From the NCBI RefSeq assembly GCF_000165395.2, contig NW_026261571.1, forward strand, positions 954,501 to 1,018,500: DNA of 64,000 nucleotides. Direction: 5' to 3'. The stretch is from Babesia bovis T2Bo. Lineage: Eukaryota > Apicomplexa > Aconoidasida > Piroplasmida > Babesiidae. Positions 45,281-55,760 of this stretch are shown here, in pieces (the first letter of the stretch is position 1; the number at the start of each line of letters is the position of its first letter). The notes beneath the pieces were generated by a model. The model did no database searches, was not told the DNA's origin, and saw only the letters and a program-made list of their open reading frames with translations. The position numbers and the translations under genes were made by a program.

Positions 45281-48200
45281 ATGGGTATACCGGTGTGCAG
45301 TAATATAGATCTTTTTGATCGCCTTTCTAAGCATTACAGCGGAGCCTGTATGCTGGTCAAGGCAACACCCTCTGCTAGAGACAAACTTTATACCTGTGGT
45401 TATAAATCATTTGTAGATATAATAAATAAGCTGTATGAAAAGCGAAGCACAAGGAATGCCATTAAAAAGTTGGAATACGAGGACGAAAATGAGATTCTAA
45501 GTCTTCTGGATGCAGACATTGACACATCCCTCCTGAATGCAGTCGAAAGTAACATACCAAACTTTGACATTAAAGATTTAGAGTTTGTTGGATATCCTTT
45601 GTGGTTTACAGAATGGGCGGTAACGCTGGCAAAGATACTTCGTTCAACGCGCCATAAGACCTTAGGTATTCCATTGGATGCAAAAGGTTTAATGGTATGT
45701 TGTACATCAAATGACGATGCTAAAACGGTTATGGATATGCTAGGAGAGCTAGAATCAAATAAAACATACTCAGTTGTCATTATTGGGGAAGGGAACTTCG
45801 CACAACTTACAGAATCCTTAACGTTGGTTTATAAAGAACAAATATTTGTCCATGTTTTAAATGATTTAAACGAAAAATTAGCAAGTGAACCAGATTGCCA
45901 AAAATTTGCGGCATTTTTTATGAACGTCGAAGAGCATTACATCTCCAAATCACTGGTGCCATTGACCACGGAACATAAACAAGATGTAGCTTCTCTGTGC
46001 CTCAAGCTTGCTAAATCTAAATCGCATGAACCTGATTATGAAACTATGAAATCTATATTTATTGCGATGCAGGAAGAGACGCTTTCTGGTACATCGGTTG
46101 GTTATGTAGACCTTGTATCGCGAGGTTGTGACCATGAATTGCAAGGTATTGCGTATGTGTATAGCGCCATATCGAATCGAAAGATGCTAAACAAAATGGT
46201 TCTGTCGGATAACGATAATGTAGAATATGATGGAGAGGCTGTAACTTCATCCAACGATGCGGCTATTGTTGACCTGGATAAAGCCATATCGATATTTTTG
46301 AAATACAACTCAAAAACAGATGCTTTATTAGCAGCCATTTTAGCAGCTACAATAGGTGGTACGGCAGAAGCCACCAAGATGGCCTCCATAAGTGCAACCA
46401 TGGAGCTAAATAGCAAGGCTGACTTTGTTAGAATGGCGTTGTCATTGGAATCATCAACTTTCTTTACAACGAAACATAGAAAACGCAACTTCAATTTAGT
46501 GATGGCAGGTAATCTATATTCGAAAGCCGGAATTGTTAATCTTACCAAAAGATGCTACATGTTGGCTGTTCCCATGTTCAATAACAAAGGTTGGAATATC
46601 GCATCGGATTATCTGTATGGTACGCTGAGTCGTTACAACCCTTTGTACTGTATAGATGCTCTTAATGAGTTGGCAAATCAATATGAAACACTTTTATGTA
46701 ATGGGCAACTGAATAGTAATGATGCCCATTCCCTTAAATCATCGTGGTATATTAGCGACCGTGAAATGGCCCATCTAAGAAGACTTATGAAATTATCCGT
46801 TATAGACCCCGAATTAAGATGTTCCAAAATAGAAACGCCCACAGTTATATCGCCTGCATACAAATATAATCCCGGATTGGTCTACGACAAAGCGGATATC
46901 CCAAAGTTAAACGGTGATATACCGTATCTCGTACGTGTTCCGTTTATATTTTTACGAAACAAAGGGGGTGTACATGGGCGTAATTGTGGTCTCTTATCAA
47001 CCAGGCAATTTTATGCCTCATCAAACCCCAATGAAGACTCTGTATGCAGTGCAGTAGATGACTTTGAACTGCAGGAATCCACCATGAAACAAAATGTGAA
47101 AACAATGTCTGAAAATGATGCAACGTGGAAACGATGTTATGATTTTATTAGTGATTATGGAAATATATCATATAAAGTTGATTCAGATTCAGGTTATTTT
47201 CTTCCCAAGGAATCCCCCATGCATACCGTGAAATATACCATAAACGAACCCAGCATTATAAAGCTCGAATTAATTAATCCACTCAACATTGGTATTCATT
47301 GTGATGATTTCCACCTTCTTATAAAGGGTAAGGATTCAAGTTGGTGGGAAACCGCTTCTATGGCTGATACAACTGCTTCTGATACATCAAATGCAAACCC
47401 TAAGGACAACTTCGTCTATTTATCCGAAGGTGACAGGCGCACAGTATATCTTAAGTTCTGTGTTTCACAACCAGGAACATACAAGGTGTGTGGATTTGCA
47501 TGGAAATTATTTGGTTGCGTTACATGCTGGGTACCGTTGTATCTGTGTGGTTCACGAAAAACAAGGGGTGCGCCACTGGCTGTGGAATCTCATCAGACAC
47601 TTGACGAATATGCCGAAAACAGAAAAATTGATAATGGTTTATCTTTTACAGTTACAGACACCCATCCAGAAATTGCAATTGTTTTGTCGAAGGTGGCCAA
47701 AATTCCACCAGATGCTATCCCACTTAACATGGATTGTAGATACTTTTCAGATGTTAATGATTATCTAGGCGTATCGGATACTGATGCTAAGTATGAAACT
47801 GATGAAGGTGGGAATCTGTCTAAATGTGAGGCCATAGCCGGCGAATATGTTATAACCAAGTTGACCATCAAAAACATAGGTACAGCGACTATAGATGCTA
47901 TATCTCTGTCTATGAAAACAAGTGGCAGGTGTATTGTAAGTAGTTATCCATTTGCTTACCATCCACATGGGACCAATATTAACGTTATGTGGGAAGATCC
48001 AGCTAAATGCAATTTGGGATCAATAAGTGGCAACAAATCATACCAAGTCACGCTGAAGAACGATGTGGATGGGTTAATATCAGCTAATGGTACCATTACC
48101 ATTCTTATACTCATGGTCCCACGGGTGGCTGATGCCCCAAGTGTCATATGTATGCAAGGTAGAGTACGCACATCATCTAAATGCTATAACGTTGATGGGA

Positions 48201-48886
48201 ATATTTCTTTCTGGAGATTCTATACCGTGGACAATGGATTGGATGTCAGTTATGAATATGATCACAGCTTAGAGAAAATGGTAAAATGCAGTATCGTTAA
48301 CAATTCCAAAGCAGACATCAAATCGCTTTGTTTATATGGCGTTGATAAAAATCCGATCAAAACGCATATAGAAACCCAACAATATTCGAATGAACAAAGT
48401 GTCGTAGATTCCAAACGTAATTCGATCTTACTGGTATCGCCTTTTAACCCAGAGGATCCATCGGTTACCCTAAAGTGGAAATGTGGTGAGGCAGTTGGTC
48501 TGCAGACAGATAATATTTTTGTTGATTCAAAGGCACATGTATTGGTAAAGATCACATCAGATGTATCCATGTTACGTTATGAAGGAGCTCCAATTCTTGT
48601 CCACATCAAGGTCATACTGGAAAACCCTACTGATGAAGTCATACCGTACCTAAAGGTAAAGGCTACAAAAGATAAAGCCGCAGCTAACATTCACGCCTGG
48701 TATTACGTAGGCTTACTTACTGTAGACGTTCCACAGATATTACCTAGATCTAAGGCATGTATAGTTTTCGACGCCATCCTTCCATTGCCTGGGGTCTACT
48801 CATTCACATACAAAGATATCAACATTACGCCTACCAAAAGCCTATCTATTACTCCATGCATTCAACATATGATTTCGGTGGAGTAA
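45281..48886 (+). CDS. TRAPP complex subunit 8 (Trs85)-like protein
   Basis: TRAPPC8/Trs85 belongs to the TRAPPIII tether that activates Rab1/Ypt1 in ER-Golgi traffic and autophagy. 1,201 aa in one exon. The best evidence is the central helical stretch KHRKRNFNLVMAGNLYSKAGIVNLTKRCYMLAVPMFNNKGWNIASDYLYGTLSR (split here only for reading), which matches the TRAPPC8 pattern of a TPR-like segment followed by a Trp and a His/Asp. The N-terminal 130 residues have the PLWF...W arrangement seen in TRAPPC8, and the C-terminal half is beta-rich, like the immunoglobulin-type domains of large TRAPP subunits (ITKLTIKNIGTATIDAISLSM). Lys/Asn/Asp-rich loops reflect AT-rich coding. TRAPPC9 is the main alternative. 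Confidence 0.7.
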   Translation: MGIPVCSNIDLFDRLSKHYSGACMLVKATPSARDKLYTCGYKSFVDIINKLYEKRSTRNAIKKLEYEDENEILSLLDADIDTSLLNAVESNIPNFDIKDLEFVGYPLWFTEWAVTLAKILRSTRHKTLGIPLDAKGLMVCCTSNDDAKTVMDMLGELESNKTYSVVIIGEGNFAQLTESLTLVYKEQIFVHVLNDLNEKLASEPDCQKFAAFFMNVEEHYISKSLVPLTTEHKQDVASLCLKLAKSKSHEPDYETMKSIFIAMQEETLSGTSVGYVDLVSRGCDHELQGIAYVYSAISNRKMLNKMVLSDNDNVEYDGEAVTSSNDAAIVDLDKAISIFLKYNSKTDALLAAILAATIGGTAEATKMASISATMELNSKADFVRMALSLESSTFFTTKHRKRNFNLVMAGNLYSKAGIVNLTKRCYMLAVPMFNNKGWNIASDYLYGTLSRYNPLYCIDALNELANQYETLLCNGQLNSNDAHSLKSSWYISDREMAHLRRLMKLSVIDPELRCSKIETPTVISPAYKYNPGLVYDKADIPKLNGDIPYLVRVPFIFLRNKGGVHGRNCGLLSTRQFYASSNPNEDSVCSAVDDFELQESTMKQNVKTMSENDATWKRCYDFISDYGNISYKVDSDSGYFLPKESPMHTVKYTINEPSIIKLELINPLNIGIHCDDFHLLIKGKDSSWWETASMADTTASDTSNANPKDNFVYLSEGDRRTVYLKFCVSQPGTYKVCGFAWKLFGCVTCWVPLYLCGSRKTRGAPLAVESHQTLDEYAENRKIDNGLSFTVTDTHPEIAIVLSKVAKIPPDAIPLNMDCRYFSDVNDYLGVSDTDAKYETDEGGNLSKCEAIAGEYVITKLTIKNIGTATIDAISLSMKTSGRCIVSSYPFAYHPHGTNINVMWEDPAKCNLGSISGNKSYQVTLKNDVDGLISANGTITILILMVPRVADAPSVICMQGRVRTSSKCYNVDGNISFWRFYTVDNGLDVSYEYDHSLEKMVKCSIVNNSKADIKSLCLYGVDKNPIKTHIETQQYSNEQSVVDSKRNSILLVSPFNPEDPSVTLKWKCGEAVGLQTDNIFVDSKAHVLVKITSDVSMLRYEGAPILVHIKVILENPTDEVIPYLKVKATKDKAAANIHAWYYVGLLTVDVPQILPRSKACIVFDAILPLPGVYSFTYKDINITPTKSLSITPCIQHMISVE

Positions 48887-50124
48887 TGATAAAATAAACA
48901 ACGTTTTCAATAAAATAACGTTTGCACTATAATTTTCCATATGCGTAAATACTAAAATGTTATTCCGTAGACTATAGCTAATTCTATGATGCATGTTTAA
49001 AATGTTTATAGTTACCTAAATAGGGAATGATGTTCATTTTGTCTTCTGCATATGCTTTGAAACTGTTATTTATAATCAATTCTATATACCAATTATCGTA
49101 TACATTATTTGAGTGCTCACCCGACAATATTTTGCTATCGTAATATATACTATTATTTGTTCTTTTCAAAATTATTTTACGATTGGAATAATGTTTGTAA
49201 CCTCATCTACGAATATGCAGGTTGTTAAATGAATGGAATATGTAATATATAACAAAATTTGCTCATCACTACATTACATATGAAAAGCATGTATACCAAC
49301 ATTTGCAATAAGAAGATTTATTTGAGATGATGACTTCTATATGAATTGCTTTGTTTGACAGGAGTTTTAAAACGGCGCTTGTAACGATTAAACAACCGCT
49401 GAATAAGTACAATAGAACGTTGGTTATACATTGGGTGCTGCCACATCGATTAACTATCGCCAATTAAAATTAATAGATGACGCATAATACACGGATGATT
49501 AAATGTGGGTTTTGGGCGTATTTTAGCTGTTATCATATATATGGTTTCAAATAATAAATGAATTACCCTTATACATTATGCATGAAACCCAATTGAGTCT
49601 AATCCGTCCTACAGTATATAACCCTCTGTTGTACATTCATATGTTACGTTCGTATTTTATTTATATCAGATTGGGCCTGAACAGATAATATTATTAAGAA
49701 AGTATGCAATATGTTGAAGGTGGGAGGGATGAGGTTGCATCGTTGAACTTAGGGTACATGTTGGCAGCATAACTGTTTGGTTTAAAAAATGTATATAAAG
49801 TATATCACAGATAATTACATTGCACAGTACGCTTTGATAAGCGATTAGGCTGTTAGAGAATACGCATCCTTCTTAACATTTATGGAGAAAGTATTTTCCG
49901 TAGATAAATGTTATATCCTTTCTCTATTCTATCAGCTGATGTAACATATAGCTTTATAAAATCTATATTTTGTGACTGCTGTTAGATTTTCCACGCTAAG
50001 TATGGTGGGAATTTATTACTTAGAGGTTACTCACTACCAGGTATTTCCATGTTTCAAGGAACGATTAGGTAAAATACCATAAAGGATTCTATATAGAGGG
50101 GAAATATTTTTCATCGTGCAGAGA
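48887..50124. other. AT-rich intergenic region
   Basis: 1,238 bp with only short, unconvincing frames (for example 48984..49169 and 49269..49463 on the minus strand). It holds the 3' UTR of the TRAPPC8-like gene and the promoter of the secreted Cys-rich protein. No repeat family or RNA gene recognised. Confidence 0.35.
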
Positions 50125-50625
50125 ATGATAGGAAGAAGGAGTTTAGTTGTGGCCATTGCCATGTTGTCTACCTTCGTCCACGTTGCATATGCACAAGGCC
50201 ATTGTGCAGAAACAGATTTACGCATACTAGGTTTGAGTAAAGACTCAGTAACTGAGGAATCTCTAAAGAAGCTAGGGATAACTCGCTATGTGGTAAAATC
50301 ATGGGTAAGATGGAGGCCCATTTTGTTTCCTAACAATCCAAGATTGCTCATGGCCAATATTTTCAAAGACCTTCTTCATGAAGGCATAGAGCCATTTAAT
50401 CCCAATTGTTTAGTTTGTTTGATTAAACAGGCACAATGTGTAGATACTACTTGTCATGCTAGCTGTAACTTAAGCGAGTATAGCGTAGAGTGCCTTCATT
50501 GCATTGATAAATTCTGTTATGAGGACGTCGTAGATTGTGTAGGTGCAGAAATGATACGCATGATAGAACATAAAGATGTGTTTCAAAATGACTTCCTTCG
50601 ATATGATATACGGACAAGGAATTGA
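50125..50625 (+). CDS. Secreted cysteine-rich protein, lineage-specific
   Basis: 166 aa, single exon. Residues 1-25 form a classic signal peptide (MIGRRSLVVAIAMLSTFVHVAYA) with cleavage expected before QGHCAE. The mature protein has one N-terminal Cys and a compact C-terminal cluster: CLVCLIKQAQCVDTTCHASC, then CLHCIDKFCYEDVVDC, ten cysteines in about 55 residues, mostly in CxxC or CxxxC spacing. No membrane anchor. This points to a disulfide-stabilised or metal-binding fold in the secretory pathway or outside the cell. No family is recognised. The frame opens with GTG at 50116; ATG at 50125 gives a normal signal peptide. Confidence 0.68.
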   Translation: MIGRRSLVVAIAMLSTFVHVAYAQGHCAETDLRILGLSKDSVTEESLKKLGITRYVVKSWVRWRPILFPNNPRLLMANIFKDLLHEGIEPFNPNCLVCLIKQAQCVDTTCHASCNLSEYSVECLHCIDKFCYEDVVDCVGAEMIRMIEHKDVFQNDFLRYDIRTRN

Positions 50626-51263
50626 TAATAATTAACTCTCCCTATATCATAGTCTTCGGCGTCTAAGTTGTATTTGATCACACATTAATACTGGAATGCC
50701 TTAAGTAATAAATCATTAGTTAAGAATTAAGATGCTGATTCGTATTGTGCAGAACCCATGTGATGCTTTCAAGATTAGTGATATCAATATCTCTGACCTC
50801 TTACATTCTGAAGTATATTTTATGAATCGGCATAACTTTACTTATTTTGTTATGTTATATCTACTACAACTTGATATAGAAGCCTCACATACATCATAAT
50901 TTTCATTGATTGTAAGACAATATCAATAATGACCATGAATTTTCATTTATCAAGATGCAAGACAACCTGCTTCTCCTTCAGTTAATGGTTCAAGCATATG
51001 TGCCACTTAATTAATAGCATTGTCTTTATCTACAGTGATAAGAGCGTTTTGCCGTTTGGGACCTGATAGATATAGTTTTAATGTCTAATACAGTTAGGGT
51101 TATAACCATCCATTTATACCATTTTTATTATTGTTTATAAACTATTGTCCGAAGGCAACCATCACTTTTCGAAAAATTATATTCGCTTTGGTGAATTAAA
51201 CCCATTATTCATATATTTAATGCCGGACCAGTTATATCTATATATTACAAAGAGAAAGAACGT
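50626..51263. other. AT-rich convergent intergenic region
   Basis: 638 bp between the convergent 3' ends of the two secreted-protein genes. It is strongly AT-rich. No coding frame, repeat array or RNA gene recognised. Confidence 0.35.
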
Positions 51264-52529
51264 TCACGATAACAGATAGTCGTGAACATCTTGGTAACAT
51301 TCTTTTGCAGTATTGATATTATGTAACATACTTATGTATGGATCTACCCAGAAAGCATCTAAATCATAATACCTCACATTGTCACCATCATGTATACATT
51401 TGTATACTTTGTGATTTTCGTCTTTAAATTCTACCATTTCGTTTGATAAGTCTACAAATACCTTATTAACTACAACATATTTCCAACCATATATAATGTG
51501 TTCAAAAATTTCCACATGCGTTACAATTTCATTATTGTCACTACTATAGATTATGTAATCTCGCTTGGAATCGGCAACGTTAACCTTTTTAAATTGGGAG
51601 TTTCCTAGATCGGCTATTGTATATTGACTATAATACCAACATCCACGTTGAAGATTAGCCAAAAATATGATCTCTGGCATTGCAGCATGGTTGCATGAGA
51701 CATCTATTTGAATGGCTTTGGATTCCCCAAGAGTTTTGTTAAATACTTTTAGAGGGGGACTATCTGAGCAGTAAAGAATGTTTTTCGGTTTGAATATGTT
51801 ATTTTGTACTTGCGGTATGCATATAGCTTGTGGTATATAATATTTAACATTCCAATTTAATATCAAAATTATTTTATTGGTATCAACCATTTGTTGAATC
51901 TCTTTAGCATGTGAACTAATATAAGATTCATGGCTTGGATCATTATTTGCAGTATATTCTATACCAAGAAAAGGGGATATGGTTACATTTCCACCGGTAT
52001 GGCGCAGGCGCTTTACAAGATTCGCTTGTGGATCGTGATTAATGGGTATTACACGCCATATAATCATATTAGCTTTGCCGGCGATGTAGAGTTTTTTAAT
52101 AAAAGGATGTATTTTGTTCGATTGAGCGTGGACACTCAGTTTAGTGATTTCTCCAATAAATTTCAACATTCGTTTTCGGTTTCCTTTGGTAAACAATATA
52201 TCATCTCCCTGAAAATAATGATTCGTTATTTTCTTTCTACCTGTAGTGCTTTTCGCACTAATTACAACATGTCGATATTTACCACGTAAAAAGTCTTGTA
52301 TATAAATTTCTTTGGGCATTTTTTGAAACCTTGGTAAATTAAATTCGAAATCGTTACATTTTATAAAATAGAAGTGCTCTGTAGTTGCGTAATACATTCT
52401 ATATATACCTCCTTCACTGAATGTGCCTTCATACATTTCTATTGAATCAGAAATTTCAGGGCTATTAATGTCTAGTACAAATGTTTGAGATTTAGCAATG
52501 CATTGCATAACTAAAATTAGAACAATCAT
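51264..52529 (-). CDS. Secreted protein, lineage-specific, weakly FAINT-like
   Basis: 421 aa, single exon. A short signal peptide (MIVLILVMQCIAKSQ) precedes TFVLDINSPEISDSIEMYEG. No membrane segment or anchor. Two regions share a loose pattern: LDINSPEISD ... GGIYRMYYATTEHFYFIKCND and IQIDVSCNH ... YTIADLGNSQFKKVNVADSKRDYIIYSSDNN. Both recall the FAINT (DUF529) repeat of secreted piroplasm proteins: an LDI start, then a Tyr/Thr-rich strand, then Phe-x-Lys-Val. I see only the pattern and could not test it. Codon use is very AT-rich, as in the surrounding block. It is encoded opposite to its small Cys-rich neighbour. Confidence 0.65.
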   Translation of the reverse strand: MIVLILVMQCIAKSQTFVLDINSPEISDSIEMYEGTFSEGGIYRMYYATTEHFYFIKCNDFEFNLPRFQKMPKEIYIQDFLRGKYRHVVISAKSTTGRKKITNHYFQGDDILFTKGNRKRMLKFIGEITKLSVHAQSNKIHPFIKKLYIAGKANMIIWRVIPINHDPQANLVKRLRHTGGNVTISPFLGIEYTANNDPSHESYISSHAKEIQQMVDTNKIILILNWNVKYYIPQAICIPQVQNNIFKPKNILYCSDSPPLKVFNKTLGESKAIQIDVSCNHAAMPEIIFLANLQRGCWYYSQYTIADLGNSQFKKVNVADSKRDYIIYSSDNNEIVTHVEIFEHIIYGWKYVVVNKVFVDLSNEMVEFKDENHKVYKCIHDGDNVRYYDLDAFWVDPYISMLHNINTAKECYQDVHDYLLS

Positions 52530-54039
52530 TTTTGCGTTTACCTAATGTATAGGGATCAGTATTTATGCTTAATATGAAAAATTCATTTATAAGTTCATAG
52601 GAAATTATATTGGTATATATGCACTATCTAACGATGTTGAAATTTCTTGCTGCTGTTGAGCATTATAATACTACAGCCATTGATAAGAGAGGATGGATTA
52701 TCACACGTGGAGTATTCCAACGAAACATTAAATTAATTGTTGGGGGTGGGTTGAAAATCTCTTATATAGAGTACGGAGATTGCATAATATATATATCATG
52801 TTAAATATATTGTTGAATAAATAGTGTAATAGGTTATCGGCAAAGATCATATTCGGCATTTGTAACAAAATACAAGAAGGGTAAATAAACCGTATAACTG
52901 CGATTATACAATACTCAATAAACATAAAAAAATATAATCGGATATGGTAACATCCTTATATTGGTGGACTGATTTCATAGTCATTGACACAGTGCTATCA
53001 AAATATATATAGTGAACTATTTTTCTAAATAATGCATTATTCACAAACTCGTGATGATATGCAATTCCTCTAATATCACAATACGGAAATTATATATAAA
53101 AAGGCATACACATGATAACATGTAATTAATGCTTAACAATTGGTGGTATAGTGTAACTATTGTAAAAATTATGAAAGTATTTACATCAAAAAATAAAAGG
53201 TAAATGGTGATGATATACACGCATAAACTATTAGCATATGCATATTGCGGTATTTATAATATATTAATTACCCTACGTTTGTTTTTTTGTTGCAACACTA
53301 TATTATAATGTAGAAGATAAATGTATAGATGAAACAAAATGACAAAATGCTAATGATTAGGTTCAGTTTGTTTCATAAGGCTAAAAATGGCAAATATATG
53401 GCAATGGATTCATTGATATATCATAGCCTTTTTGATCATATTATGACTTTTAATTGTGGTAATAGCGTTGGTTATTTCTATCCAATTTAGTTTAATATAT
53501 GCTTCAATACAACTCCATAGAAACCACAGAATCACCTTAGATAGGCGAAGTAGGTGTATGTATGATTTATAGACGAACTTTGTGTGATTTATCTACAAGA
53601 ATGCGCATATGCTCTTCACCATCATGTCATTCTAATGAATCGATGAATCCAGACAACAAATGACAGATAAGATTCATTGGCTAATATATATAATCGTAGG
53701 AAGCAACAACGCATGCTTGTTTTCGTTATCCTTTACGATTTTACATCCAAAAAAGTTTAATAGATGTCGCCATAACATCGTTATCTTGCTCATTTCAACA
53801 CTTTTATGAAATTCAATTTATGAGTGTCAGGTTAGTCTGTAGGGTGGATAATGCCGAAGTTAATTGGACTGCTAAAATTATATGGTATGACTTCATATTA
53901 TCAAATAGTTGTACGTGTTTACAATATTAGGTAAAACATTAGAATATTGCTATTATAGACGATTTATCAATTGAGGATTCTATGCGATGCTACTGTATTA
54001 CACTGTGCTGTCGGAAAGAATGTGAATAAGTGCGCCGCA
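52530..54039. other. AT-rich gene-poor region
   Basis: 1,510 bp, among the most AT-rich in the window, between the start of a secreted-protein gene and the stop of EF-P. A frame at about 52619..52804 begins with ATG but lacks a signal, a domain or convincing composition. I see no tandem array, telomere-like repeat or RNA gene. Confidence 0.35.
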
Positions 54040-55292
54040 TTAGCCAATCACTGACCTCCTCAGAAATTCACCCTTTGAGGTATTAACATCAATATAATCT
54101 CCAGGTTTAACGTAAGTTGGAACCAATATGACCAAGCCATTCTCTAATGTAGCTGCATAGTTACCGACGTTTATACGTATGACCTTGTATTGGATTTGAT
54201 GTGGAACAAATATTCCAATTATTTGTCCTTTCCATGTTGATATGGTCACCTTAAGTTCGGGTTTAAGATACTTAATTGCCTGTAACTGCGAACTCTTAGG
54301 TAGATGCATTTCACCCTTTTCACATTGAAATATAAAATCACCTGATCTATCTTCTGTTCCTTGGTAGGTGGCTGATATCTTGTTTGGAGCGACAACGCTT
54401 AACTTGCTACCGTCAGAAAAGGAATGCACAATCTCTTTGTTATTCATTAAGTTTCGCATCTTCACCTTATAATGACCTCTAGAACGAGCTTGTGATATGT
54501 GTTGCGATGAAAGCACCAGATGGACATCACCTCTGTGTATAACAAAAGTAGAAGCTCTGATTTTATTAATATGCGTTGGTTCTTCAACGTCACGCTCCCC
54601 TGAAAATGGATCTACAGCATCGTCCTTAACATCGTCTTCGATCCGTGTATCCCTAAGAATCGGTCGGTATGCTGTAGATGTTGGTACTACACGAGATTTT
54701 GCCGGTTTTTTGTAAAGTCTATCTAAATTTACATTTTTTAGCACCTGTTCTATGAGCTTCACATGTCCGCCTTCCATGATCATATCTCTAATTTTCCGTT
54801 TTTCTGCAGGTGATATGATGGATGGATCAATATTCTTGTATCTAGATGCGTACAAGAATGAATCTCTTTTCAATGGCAAACGACTTTGACCGACAGCCAT
54901 GGTAGAATCCATTTTTGTGATAGGCTTGGCCTTTGATTCGTTGAATCGAGATACGTTAACCAGGTTGTGCGATAAGAAACGAGATGAAGAGCTATTAGTT
55001 CCTAATATAATGTTAATGAGTACATATAGAAAAATTTATATAGTTAATATTATATATAATTATATTACAATGCTTCTGCAAGTTAAAAATAATGCATCAA
55101 CGTTATATTTGTTTGATATGTAATGTTCAGTTCATATTCTATCATAATTCAACAAGAAACTATGTACATACTGCAAGCATCAGTTAACTTACTGTCACCG
55201 TAGAAGGCATTGGCAGTAGATAGGATAAGAAACAGGGTAAACCACCTTAGAGTGAATGATATTGCTATCCATTTGGAAGCATAATGCACCAT
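54040..55292 (-). CDS. Elongation factor P, apicoplast-targeted
   Basis: EF-P rescues bacterial-type ribosomes stalled at proline runs; here it would serve apicoplast ribosomes. Exons 55193..55292 and 54040..55001 (353 aa), intron 191 nt. Exon 1 encodes MVHYASKWIAISFTLRWFTLFLILSTANAFYG, a signal peptide (positions 1-28 or so). Exon 2 continues with a Ser/Asn-rich, acid-free stretch typical of apicoplast transit peptides. The EF-P part spans about residues 165-353: STFVIHRGDVHLVLS, SRGHYKVKMRNLMNNKEI, FIFQCEKGEMHLP and the diagnostic end NVGNYAATLENGLVILVPTYVKPGDYIDVNTSKGEFLRR (shown in parts). At the loop tip the usual Lys is replaced by Ser-Arg-Gly. An ATG at 54912 is internal. Confidence 0.85.
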
Positions 55293-55760
55293 CCCAGTGA
55301 TATGGATTGTTATTATTGACTCCTCATATGGTCTAAAGGCTCATTTCATTAAATCTTCCACTCTCGTCGAGACCATCGAGGCAACTGTTTATCTCTATCC
55401 GTTTAATAGACATTCAACTAATTGAAAAAGCGTACAATTATCTAATGTGTACACATACACTCAGTTAAATGAGTTTCAAACATTGGATAACTAACATTCT
55501 ATCCTATGTAATGGCCACTAGTGTCTATCATGAAATATCTTAGCACCATCCATTTGTAAACATGTTATTATATAACTAATATTAAATGCGATACTGTCAT
55601 GTCTTTGGGATATATGGATAGAGTGCATACAACAAAGATTCTTCAACGTCATTATACTTAACACGTGTTGACTACAAATTATCGTTGCAATCAGTTAAAA
55701 TGAGAAATTCTAACATCGCAAGTAGTGTTAATTTAGGTACATGATAGGTGTGTGACATTT
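55293..55760. other. Intergenic, EF-P upstream region
   Basis: 468 bp between two minus-strand genes, holding the EF-P promoter and the 3' UTR of the next gene. No gene or repeat recognised. Confidence 0.35.

Noticed and set aside
52610..52804. Small plus-strand ORF in the AT-rich region
   Set aside because: It has no signal peptide, domain or coding bias and probably lies in the promoter of the secreted protein.
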